Shown here: positions 5,693 through 12,745 of the stretch, one piece after another
Layout: the number at the start of each line of letters is the position of its first letter
How positions within the stretch are numbered: the stretch's first letter is position 1
Origin: JBEIUL01 sp044356865
GTDB taxonomy: Bacteria > Planctomycetota > Phycisphaerae > Phycisphaerales > SM1A02
Direction of reading: 5' to 3'
Length of the DNA: 14,791 nucleotides
NCBI GenBank assembly: GCA_044356865.1
Contig: JBIKVN010000054.1
Coordinates: 1 to 14,791, forward strand
The notes under the pieces: model-generated
The model's input: only the letters and a program-made list of their open reading frames with translations
Told to the model about the DNA's origin: nothing
Database searches by the model: none
Program-made: the position numbers and the translations under genes

Positions 5693-7346
5693 AAGCTCTT
5701 GCCGCGTGGCGCCGAGCAGCCCGCTCGGCCTCCGCCAACCTTCCCACCAGCCGACCGAGCGGCTCGCGGGTCTCGCGGGCCAGTTCGGCGAGCATCGCGG
5801 GCGGGCCGCCGTCGAGCCCGTGGCGACGGGCGAGCAGGCGGCGCGGCTTCGCGTCGAGACCGGCCAGCCGCCCCGCGTCGACCCACGCCCCGAGGGCCTC
5901 GGCCTCCCACGGGACGAGGGTGCGAAAGAGCCCCGGCATCGGGAGGCTCCCGGGCGGATGCCGCGCCGCGGCGCGGGCGGCCCGGGCGGCCCCACGGGTC
6001 GCGACGAGGCGGTCGATCGCGAGGTTGACCTTCGCGGCCAGGCTCTGGCCCCGGGCGATCTCGACGGTCGCGACCGATTCGGAAATGCGGGCGACGACCG
6101 CCGACAGCAGGTTGCGGATCTCGTCGGCGGGCAGCGTGGCGGGATCGCGACCGAGCCCCTGCCGCAGCCGCATGAGCGCCGCGGGCAGCGAGCGCTCGAC
6201 GAGGCGTCGCAAGAGCCGCGCCGCCCACCGCAGGTCGGTCTCGGCGCGGTCGAGGCCGCCCCGGTCGAGCCGCCGCCCGGTCGGTCGCAGCGTGCCGATC
6301 GACCGCGACGCCCGCCGCACGAGAAAGTGGAACGCGGCGAGCATCGACTCGTCGGCCGAGGCGCCCGTGCGCGGCCGTCCGCGCGGCGACGACGGCTCGG
6401 CCGCGGCGAGGGCGAGGATCGCCGTCGCCTCCTCGGGAAGCGCGGGCGCCAGGTCCTTCTTCACCGCGGCCGGCGCGAGGATCGTCTCATCGGCGTCAGG
6501 CCGCGCGAAGGTCGGGTACTCGATCCACGCCAGCCGCAAGCCGCCGAGCCGCGCCGCCCGCCACTCGTCGCCGCGGCGCCGCACCGTCGACTCGGGAAGG
6601 CCGAGCCGCGCCGCGACCTGCGCCGCCGGCACGCCGAACCGCAGGGCCCGACCGCAGAGGGCGCGGTCGCGCGGCGTGCGGTCCCGCGCCGCCTTCAGGC
6701 CGAGCGTCCGCCCCGCCACCAGCCGCACCGCCTCGTGCGAGCGTCCGAACTCGGCGGCGACCCGCTTCGCCGCGAGATTCACCGTCTCCCCCGCCGCGAC
6801 CAGCTCGCGCAGCCGCTCGACGATGCGGCCCCGGGTCGCGGGATCGATGCGCGAGAATCCGCCGGCCCGTTCCACGCGTCCGCCTTCCCGCCCGCGGAAC
6901 CTCGCGAGCGTCTCGCGAAACACCGCAACGCGGCTGCGGCCGTCGTCGAACCGCACGCGATGGAAGAGCAGGCCCTGGCCGCGCCAGCGCCGCAGCGAGC
7001 GCTCGTCGACGCCGAGCTCGCGGGCGAGCTCCAGCACCGGCACCGCCCCGCCCTCGCGCTCGTCGGCCCGCAGCTCGAGCCGCTCGCTCGCCCGCAGGAC
7101 CAGCGTCGCGAGATCCTCGCGCAGCAGCTCGCCCGCGACCGCCACCGGCGAACCCGTTCCCTCGGGGCGAAAGCCGGTGAGGCGGAAGGTCACGAAATCA
7201 AGCGGATACTCGACCGCCGGATCGATCTCGCAGACGAGGCGCTCCGCCGCTTCCATCCGCCGCCGCACCGCGGCGAGCGGCGCGAAGGCGAGCTGCCGGT
7301 CGAGATCGGCGAACGAGGGATGGGCGAACGTCGCGCGACGCGGCAC
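5691..7346 (-). CDS. Degenerate sigma-70-like protein with N-terminal helix-turn-helix domains
   Basis: This 551-residue cytoplasmic protein looks like a planctomycete-type sigma-70 relative. Residues 101-150 form a MerR-like helix-turn-helix (LARELGVDERSLRRWRGQGL with a following FDDGRSRVAVF); 170-212 and 225-262 look like two more (AAEFGRSHEAVR; ARLGLPESTVRRRGDEWRA). A linker holds IEYPTFARPDADETIL. Residues 405-450 align in outline with sigma region 2 (ARGQSLAAKVNLAIDRLVA, where RG and AI are in register). Residues 496-545 align with region 4 (RRLLARRHGLDGGPP). The aromatic residues that melt the -10 element in region 2.3 are replaced by aliphatic ones, and no region 3 is recognisable. The gene starts at GTG 7346, 31 bp after the PKS stop, as no ATG fits. 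It could regulate the PKS unit. Activity as a true sigma factor is doubtful. Confidence 0.75.
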   Translation of the reverse strand: MPRRATFAHPSFADLDRQLAFAPLAAVRRRMEAAERLVCEIDPAVEYPLDFVTFRLTGFRPEGTGSPVAVAGELLREDLATLVLRASERLELRADEREGGAVPVLELARELGVDERSLRRWRGQGLLFHRVRFDDGRSRVAVFRETLARFRGREGGRVERAGGFSRIDPATRGRIVERLRELVAAGETVNLAAKRVAAEFGRSHEAVRLVAGRTLGLKAARDRTPRDRALCGRALRFGVPAAQVAARLGLPESTVRRRGDEWRAARLGGLRLAWIEYPTFARPDADETILAPAAVKKDLAPALPEEATAILALAAAEPSSPRGRPRTGASADESMLAAFHFLVRRASRSIGTLRPTGRRLDRGGLDRAETDLRWAARLLRRLVERSLPAALMRLRQGLGRDPATLPADEIRNLLSAVVARISESVATVEIARGQSLAAKVNLAIDRLVATRGAARAARAAARHPPGSLPMPGLFRTLVPWEAEALGAWVDAGRLAGLDAKPRRLLARRHGLDGGPPAMLAELARETREPLGRLVGRLAEAERAARRHAARA

Positions 7347-7377
7347 GGCCCGATGGTACGGCCCGCGGCGACCCGTC

Positions 7378-8475
7378 TCACCCGATCCGCACCGAGTCGA
7401 CGGTGAGCCCGGGGCCGAACGCCAGCAGGTCGATGGGGCCGGCGTCGGCGGTGACGCCCGAAGCGAGCAGCCGCTCGAGCGTGAAAAGCACGCTGCCGCT
7501 CGACATGTTGCCGTGGTCGCGCAGCACCGCTCGGCTGGCGGGAATCGAACGGGCATCGACCGGGCGGCCGCCGGCCGCGATGCCCGCTTCGACCGCGTCG
7601 AGGACGCCGGGGCCGCCGGGATGCACCGCGAGGGCCGCGGCGGGCGACTCGGCGAGGAACGGGCCGAGGGCCGCGGCGATCGCGGGCGGCACCTCGCGGG
7701 AAAGCGTCATCGCGAAACCGGCGTCGGTGATCTTCCACGTCATCGCGTCGCGACCGGCCGGGAGGATGCGGGAACGGCCCGGCGAGACGGGCCCGTGTCC
7801 GCGTTCCCCCGCGGGGCGGGCGGCGACGACCGCGGCGGCGGCGCCATCGGCGAAAAGGGCGCTCGCGACGAGGTTCTGCGCCTCGCGATCAGGACGGAAG
7901 TGCAGCGAACAGAGCTCGACGCAGCAGACCAGGACGGTCGCCCCGGGATCGGCGGCCGCCAGTCCCGCGGCCATCCGCAAGCCGACCACGCCGCCGAAGC
8001 AGCCCATGAACCCGACCTGCCCGACGCGGGTCGAGGCGGAGAGCCCGAGACCTTCGACCAGATCGAGGCCGACGCCCGGCGACGCGAACCCCGTGCACGA
8101 GACGGTCACCACGTCGGTGATCTCGCGCGGCGCGACGCCCGCCGCGGCCAGGGCCGCCCGGGCCGCCTCGATCGCGACCGGCGGCGCGTGGCGGGCGAAC
8201 TCGGCCATCCGTTCGGCCGTGCCCATCGCGAGGATGCGGTCGACGTCGGCGACGATGCCGCGGGCGTCGACGCCGCTGCCGCGCACGATGCGATGCCAGA
8301 GCGCGAGCTCGCCGTCGCGCAGCCCGAGCGCCTCGGCCTGCAGCACCGCGAGTTCCGCCTGCGCAACCCGCCGCGGCGGCGTCGCGTGGCCGAGACCGAG
8401 GAGCGACGGGCGGAGGACGCGCGGCGGAGTCGTCCTCAGCGCCGGATGGGGCTCGATCGCGACCGGTCCCTTCAT
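7378..8475 (-). CDS. Type III polyketide synthase (chalcone/stilbene synthase-like)
   Basis: The 365-residue protein condenses an acyl-CoA starter with malonyl-CoA units to give pyrones, resorcinols or phloroglucinols. The complete catalytic triad is in order: Cys159 in GFMGCFGG, His285 in AVHPGGPGV and Asn323 in DHGNMSS. The family's FGPG loop is at 353-356 (LLAFGPGLTVDSV), and VTVSCTGFASPG marks the thiolase-fold strand. Length is normal for bacterial type III enzymes (350-390). Its ATG overlaps the stop of the upstream flavoprotein gene by 4 bp (ATGA), so the two are translationally coupled. Comparable bacterial units, such as the srs operon of Streptomyces, pair the synthase with a methyltransferase and a flavoprotein; only the flavoprotein is present here. 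The starter unit and product cannot be read from sequence. Confidence 0.95.
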   Translation of the reverse strand: MKGPVAIEPHPALRTTPPRVLRPSLLGLGHATPPRRVAQAELAVLQAEALGLRDGELALWHRIVRGSGVDARGIVADVDRILAMGTAERMAEFARHAPPVAIEAARAALAAAGVAPREITDVVTVSCTGFASPGVGLDLVEGLGLSASTRVGQVGFMGCFGGVVGLRMAAGLAAADPGATVLVCCVELCSLHFRPDREAQNLVASALFADGAAAAVVAARPAGERGHGPVSPGRSRILPAGRDAMTWKITDAGFAMTLSREVPPAIAAALGPFLAESPAAALAVHPGGPGVLDAVEAGIAAGGRPVDARSIPASRAVLRDHGNMSSGSVLFTLERLLASGVTADAGPIDLLAFGPGLTVDSVRIG

Positions 8476-9659
8476 GCCGTCACCGCGTCACTTCCCGCCC
8501 GGATCGCGCGGGCCGCAAGGAAACCGGCCACCGCGTCGAGCGGCCGTGCGGCCAGCGGACCGAGCCCGCGCAGCGACGCGAGCGCCGCCACCGCGCCCGA
8601 GCGCCCCGCCAGCGCCGCGACGATCGCGCAGCGCGCGTGCGACGCCGCGCACCGCTCGCGCCACGCCCTTCGATAGGCGGCGGCGCCGGCCGCGTTCCAG
8701 CCGAGCCGTCCGATCGTGGCCGCGAGCGACTCGGCCGACTCGATCGCCCACGCCATGCCCTCGCCGGTGAGCGGCTCGACATAACCCGCGGCGTCGCCGA
8801 CCAGCGCGACCGCACCGACCGGGCTCGATGGCCGCCACGGCAGCGGGCCGGTGGCGTGGACCGCGCCGCGGCCGGCGACCCGCGGATCGGCGAGCCGGTC
8901 GCGCAGCGCGGGAAAGCCCGACGCGAACCGCCGGATGACCGTCGCGGGATCACTCGCCTCGCGCGAGCCGTCGCGCCGCACGAGCGCCGCCAGATGCACG
9001 GATCCGCGGCCGTCGCCCACCGCACCGACGTAGCCGTCGCGGTCGAGCGTCATCGTGACCAGCGTCGAGTCGCCGCCCGGCGCTGCCGCCAGCGTCGTCG
9101 AGAAGCCGAACTTCCGCCCCGGCCGCGCCGGCGCGAGGCCCGCGGCCCGCGCGACGCCGCTGCCCACGCCGTCGGCTCCGATCACGAGCGTGGCCGGCCC
9201 GGCCCGCCGGCCGTCGATCTCGACACGCGCCGCATCGGCCTCGCGCTCGACCCGCGCCGAACCCTCGATCCAGTCGACGCCCGCCTCAACCGCCGCCCGC
9301 CGCAGCTCGGCATCGAACCGCTCGCGCGGGGCGAGCGTGCCGCCGCCGAGCGTTCCCGCGAGCGCCGTCCGCGGCCCCCGCCGGCCCGCGACCCAGAGCT
9401 CGGTGCCGACGGTCGCGGGCTCGCCCGCGATCGCCGCCGCCAGCCCGAGCCGCCCGAGCGCCGCGACCCCGCGCGGATGGAGGCAATGTCCGCAACACTT
9501 CCCGCGGCCTTCGGGGCGACGCTCGACGACGGTGACCGCCCAGCCCTCGCGGGCGAGCCCCCGCGCCGTGATCGCGCCCGCCGGCCCGCCGCCGACGACG
9601 ATCGCCGTCGCCTGGCCGCGACGCCTCCCGAACTCGTTGTTCTCGTGGTGCCCGGGCAT
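8472..9659 (-). CDS. FAD-dependent oxidoreductase, geranylgeranyl reductase/hydroxylase type
   Basis: This 395-residue flavoprotein has the three FAD signatures in their usual places: a Rossmann GGGPAG at 23-28 with the acidic residue Glu46, the GADG motif at 161-164, and GDAAGYVEPLTGEGM beginning at 288. These place it in the p-hydroxybenzoate hydroxylase/geranylgeranyl reductase superfamily. The segment KCCGHCL at 54-60 resembles the Cys-Gly-Leu motif of geranylgeranyl reductases. In the type III PKS context the likely task is oxidation or reduction of the polyketide or its lipid tail, which is inference. The gene begins 42 bp after alr and overlaps the PKS gene by 4 bp. No transmembrane segment is apparent, and an Ala/Arg-rich tail extends the C-terminus. 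Confidence 0.9.
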   Translation of the reverse strand: MPGHHENNEFGRRRGQATAIVVGGGPAGAITARGLAREGWAVTVVERRPEGRGKCCGHCLHPRGVAALGRLGLAAAIAGEPATVGTELWVAGRRGPRTALAGTLGGGTLAPRERFDAELRRAAVEAGVDWIEGSARVEREADAARVEIDGRRAGPATLVIGADGVGSGVARAAGLAPARPGRKFGFSTTLAAAPGGDSTLVTMTLDRDGYVGAVGDGRGSVHLAALVRRDGSREASDPATVIRRFASGFPALRDRLADPRVAGRGAVHATGPLPWRPSSPVGAVALVGDAAGYVEPLTGEGMAWAIESAESLAATIGRLGWNAAGAAAYRRAWRERCAASHARCAIVAALAGRSGAVAALASLRGLGPLAARPLDAVAGFLAARAIRAGSDAVTA

Positions 9660-9701
9660 GCCGATCCCGCGGCGATGCTAGCCGGTCCCGCCGGGCGGCG
9701 T

Positions 9702-11009
9702 TCAGCCCGCGACCGCGCGAAGCGTGGCGGCCGCGGACGCGGACGCCGACTCGTCGCCCGCCCCGATCGCGACGCCGTCGACCACGTACATCCGCGGGAT
9801 CCGGTGGTGGATGCGGCAGAGCATCTCGTGCGGAATCAGCCCCGAACGGGCCGCGAGCGTCGGAAGGTGGTTCGGGGCCGCGACTTCGGGCGTGACGATC
9901 TCGACCTCGAGGCTCGGCACCGGACCGACCCCCACCGCTTCCGGCGCGAGGAGCTCCCACAGCGACGCAAGGTCGGTGAGGTCGACGGTGATCTGGTCCA
10001 TGTTCACCGCCCCGACCACCGGAACGAACGCCCGCTGCGTGCCGCGGACGGTCTCGACAAGCACCGCGACCTTCTGCCTCGGCTCATCCATCGCCGTCCC
10101 GTCCGTACGCGGCCGCGGCACCGGGAACCCGTCGGCATACCCGACCGGCACGAGGCCGATCAGGCTCGGCCGCGTCGCGGTCCAGGTCGATCCGTAGCCG
10201 ACCGGCGTGCCGGCGGCGAGCCGCTTCACCTGCACCACGCGGCTGCGCCAGCGCACGCATGGCTGCAGGAAATCGGCGGGTAGATCAAGCTCGCCGCCCT
10301 CGATCTCCTCGAGGCCGTAGCCGGCCCACGCGAGGCCGCAGCGGACCATCGAGCGGTGGTAGCGAGGATGCCGCAGCAACCCGTACGTGCTCGCGACGTG
10401 AATGAGGACCTCGGGCGGGAGGAACGCCTCGCACGCCCGCTCGACTTCGGCGAGCCGCTCGAGCTGGAGGTCGGTGAAGGCCCGGTCGGTGCGGGAACTC
10501 GCGAAGTGCGTGAAGAGCCCGCGGAGGGCGAAGTGCGGGCTGGTCGCGACCCGCTCGACGAGCGACGCCGCGTCGGTCCAGGCGACGCCTCCGCGGCTCA
10601 TCCCGGTGTCGATCTCGACATGGACGGGAATCGGGCGGCCGAGCGCCGCCGCGAGCCCCTCGAGCGAGCGGACCTGGGCGAGATCGTGCAGCGTCAGCTC
10701 GAGTCGCCCCTCCGAAGCCATCCGCCAGGTCTCGTCGCCGGGGCCGAGTTCCGAAACCGGCATCAAGACCAGCACCGGCACGCCGACCGACGAGAGGCCG
10801 AGTTCCGCCGCCTGCGGCAGCGAGTAGACCGCGAGCAGGTCAGCCCCGGCCGCGACCAGCCGCTTCGCGATTCGCGCCGCCCCGAGCCCGTAGGCATCGG
10901 CCTTCACGATCGGGCAGAAGCGGCAGTCCGGACCGACCAGGCGACGGATCGCCGCGACGTTGCGGTCGATCGCCGTGAGGTTGATCTCGATCACGCTCGG
11001 ATCGTGCAT
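9702..11009 (-). CDS. alr: Alanine racemase
   Basis: Alanine racemase interconverts L- and D-alanine with pyridoxal phosphate, supplying D-Ala for peptidoglycan. Lys36 in VKADAYGLG is the PLP-binding lysine, Tyr272 in VGYGSTW is the expected second catalytic base, and VGYADGFP (289-296) and NMDQ (336-339) are further family signatures. EIDTGMSRGG and THFASS mark the barrel. The product is 435 residues if translation begins at ATG 11009, somewhat longer than the usual 360-390, with an Ala/Ser-rich tail. The start matches the typical N-terminus (VIEINLTAIDRN). An upstream in-frame start is possible but would add low-complexity sequence. It is the first gene of the minus-strand run leading into the flavoprotein and PKS, and it probably supplies a housekeeping function rather than a pathway step. 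Confidence 0.94.
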   Translation of the reverse strand: MHDPSVIEINLTAIDRNVAAIRRLVGPDCRFCPIVKADAYGLGAARIAKRLVAAGADLLAVYSLPQAAELGLSSVGVPVLVLMPVSELGPGDETWRMASEGRLELTLHDLAQVRSLEGLAAALGRPIPVHVEIDTGMSRGGVAWTDAASLVERVATSPHFALRGLFTHFASSRTDRAFTDLQLERLAEVERACEAFLPPEVLIHVASTYGLLRHPRYHRSMVRCGLAWAGYGLEEIEGGELDLPADFLQPCVRWRSRVVQVKRLAAGTPVGYGSTWTATRPSLIGLVPVGYADGFPVPRPRTDGTAMDEPRQKVAVLVETVRGTQRAFVPVVGAVNMDQITVDLTDLASLWELLAPEAVGVGPVPSLEVEIVTPEVAAPNHLPTLAARSGLIPHEMLCRIHHRIPRMYVVDGVAIGAGDESASASAAATLRAVAG

Positions 11010-11097
11010 CGATGCGGAGTCCGTTCCCGTGCTGCCGGCGGACGCCCCCGAGGGAGCCGCCCGCGTCCCGACCGCCATCCCTGGCGGCTTCCGGCGG

Positions 11098-11103
11098 ATT
11101 ATG
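11098..11103 (-). promoter_or_regulatory. Candidate -10 element for alr
   Basis: On the minus strand these bases read CATAAT, matching five of six -10 positions. A weak -35 (GCCACA) lies 18 bp further upstream. Transcription would start near 11091 and give a leader of about 82 nt before the alr ATG. It is the only AT-rich hexamer in a very GC-rich stretch, which is the main reason to list it. Confidence 0.4.
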
Positions 11104-11160
11104 CCTGCCGGAGGCCCGCCGTGTGGCCCGCCGCGCAGCGAACCGCACGATTCGCGCAAG

Positions 11161-11189
11161 TTGTATCGGGCGGCGTTCGGACCTACCAT
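11161..11189 (+). promoter_or_regulatory. Candidate promoter for the DEAD-box helicase
   Basis: TTGTAT (11161-11166) and TACCAT (11184-11189) are separated by exactly 17 bp. The -10 hexamer is identical to that of the HNH promoter candidate at 1885-1890. A start near 11196 would give a leader of roughly 155 nt before ATG 11353, unusually long, as is often seen for RNA helicases that control their own mRNA. That functional reading is inference. Confidence 0.42.
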
Positions 11190-11352
11190 CCATTTTCCAC
11201 GGTTCCCCCTGCGGCCCTTCCGGTCCGGCCGGCGGAACCCCGAACCGGCGGCGGGCGAGGCCCGACCCGGGACCCCGCCAAGGCGACCCTCCCGAGGACG
11301 GACTTCCCCGCCCTCCCCCGCGTCGCCGCGGCCCGAAGGACGACTCTCCCCG

Positions 11353-12708
11353 ATGCAGGACATCTTCGATCTCACCAGGACTTTCGCCGACCTTGGCCTG
11401 CGCGACGCGCTCCTCGAGGCGATCACCGCGAAGGGCTTCAAGCACCCGACCCAGATCCAGGCCTCGCTCATCCCGGTCGCCCTGACCGGCCGCGACGTGC
11501 TCGGCCAGGCCAAGACCGGCAGCGGCAAGACCGCGGCCTTCGCCCTGCCGATCCTGCAGATGCTGAAGCCCGACGAGCCCTTCTCGGCGCTGATCCTCGT
11601 GCCGACCCGCGAGCTCGCGGTGCAGGTCGCCCACGAGATCTCCGACTTCGGCTCGTACGCGAAGCTCGGCGTGGCGGCGATCTACGGCGGCCAGCCGATC
11701 CCCAAGCAGATCGAGAAGCTCAAGCAGAATCCTGCGGTGCTCGTGGGCACGCCGGGCCGCGTGATGGACATGCAGGGCCGCGGCCTGCTGCCCTACGACC
11801 ACGTGCGCTTCGCGGTGCTCGACGAGGTCGACCGGATGCTCGACATCGGCTTCCGCGACGACATCCGCAAGATCCTCACCGCCCTCCGGAAGGGCCCGCA
11901 GACCATCTTCGTGTCGGCCACGATCTCGCCCGAGATCGAGAAGCTCGCCCGCAGCTACATGAAGGACCCGGCGAAGATCGTCTCGGTCCAGAAGAGCCTG
12001 ACGGTCGAGCAGGTGAAACAGAGTTACCTGCCCGTCGAGCCGTGGGACAAGCGGCGGCTCCTGCTGCACCTCGTGACCCACGAGAAGCCCGGCCTGACCG
12101 TGGTCTTCTGCCGCATGAAGCGGACCGTCGACGAGGTCGCGAAGTACCTCATGGACAAGGGCATCGATGTGCTCGCGATGCACGGCGACATGTTCCAGGC
12201 CAAGCGCGAGAAGGTCATGGGCAAGCTCCGCGAGGGCGACCTCAAGGTGCTGGTCGCCAGCGACCTCGCCTCGCGCGGGCTCGACGTCGAGGACATCACC
12301 CACGTCGTGAACTACGACCTGCCCGAGGATCCCGAGGCGTACATCCACCGCATCGGCCGCACCGCCCGGGCCGGCCGCGACGGCGTGGCGTGGAGTTTCG
12401 TCTGCCCCGACCAGGGCGACCTCCTCTCGGCGATCGAGCAGCTCGCGAACGTCGAGATCCCCCGCAAGGAATACCCCGACTTCAAGCCGGGCCAGGTGCC
12501 GATCGAGGTGCAGCAGCGCCGCGAGGCCGAGGTCCGCAAGAAGGAAGACCTGGCCAAGCAGCGGAGCCGCCACGAGATGGTCCTGCCCGACCCGGTCGCG
12601 GTGAAGGACTCGGCGAAGTCGGCGGAGATGTTCCCCGGCGGGCTCGTGCCCGTCGCCCTGCCCGAGAAGCGTCTCGGCGGGCGCCTCCGCAGCGGCCGCA
12701 GCCGCTGA
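11353..12708 (+). CDS. DEAD-box ATP-dependent RNA helicase
   Basis: The 451-residue protein remodels RNA duplexes or ribonucleoproteins using ATP. All core motifs are in order: the Q motif (FKHPTQIQ, 29-36), Walker A AKTGSGKT (53-60), PTRELA (84-89), GG at 112-113, TPGR (133-136), motif II, SAT (188-190), then HGDMFQAKR, ASDLASRGLD and HRIGRTARAG in the second RecA domain. Motif II reads DEVD (157-160) rather than DEAD; the catalytic Asp-Glu pair is intact, so the enzyme should still hydrolyse ATP. The C-terminal extension of about 70 residues ends in a basic RSGRSR tail. ATG 11353 follows GAAGGA at 12 nt; an upstream open frame is not supported by conserved sequence. psuG follows after 37 bp. 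Which member of the RhlE/DeaD group it is cannot be decided here. Confidence 0.95.
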   Translation: MQDIFDLTRTFADLGLRDALLEAITAKGFKHPTQIQASLIPVALTGRDVLGQAKTGSGKTAAFALPILQMLKPDEPFSALILVPTRELAVQVAHEISDFGSYAKLGVAAIYGGQPIPKQIEKLKQNPAVLVGTPGRVMDMQGRGLLPYDHVRFAVLDEVDRMLDIGFRDDIRKILTALRKGPQTIFVSATISPEIEKLARSYMKDPAKIVSVQKSLTVEQVKQSYLPVEPWDKRRLLLHLVTHEKPGLTVVFCRMKRTVDEVAKYLMDKGIDVLAMHGDMFQAKREKVMGKLREGDLKVLVASDLASRGLDVEDITHVVNYDLPEDPEAYIHRIGRTARAGRDGVAWSFVCPDQGDLLSAIEQLANVEIPRKEYPDFKPGQVPIEVQQRREAEVRKKEDLAKQRSRHEMVLPDPVAVKDSAKSAEMFPGGLVPVALPEKRLGGRLRSGRSR

Positions 12709-12745
12709 GCCGGACCCCGAACTGGCTGCGTTTCCCGTCGGAATC

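Larger units (their letters stand above)
11010..11352. other. Divergent intergenic region between alr and the helicase gene
   Basis: These 343 bp separate two genes transcribed outward. They contain a promoter candidate on each strand (see separate entries) and an imperfect GC-rich inverted repeat around 11081-11120 near the alr -10 element (GGCGGCTTCCGGC against GCCGGAGGCCCGCC). The helicase has GAAGGA (11335-11340) 12 nt before its ATG. I see no RNA gene or riboswitch here, and no convincing small ORF. Confidence 0.5.

Noticed and set aside
5920..8676. A 918-residue open frame on the plus strand opposite the sigma-like and PKS genes
   Set aside because: Arg/Ala/Ser-rich composition with no domain, and it lies over the PKS gene with its intact catalytic triad on the other strand.
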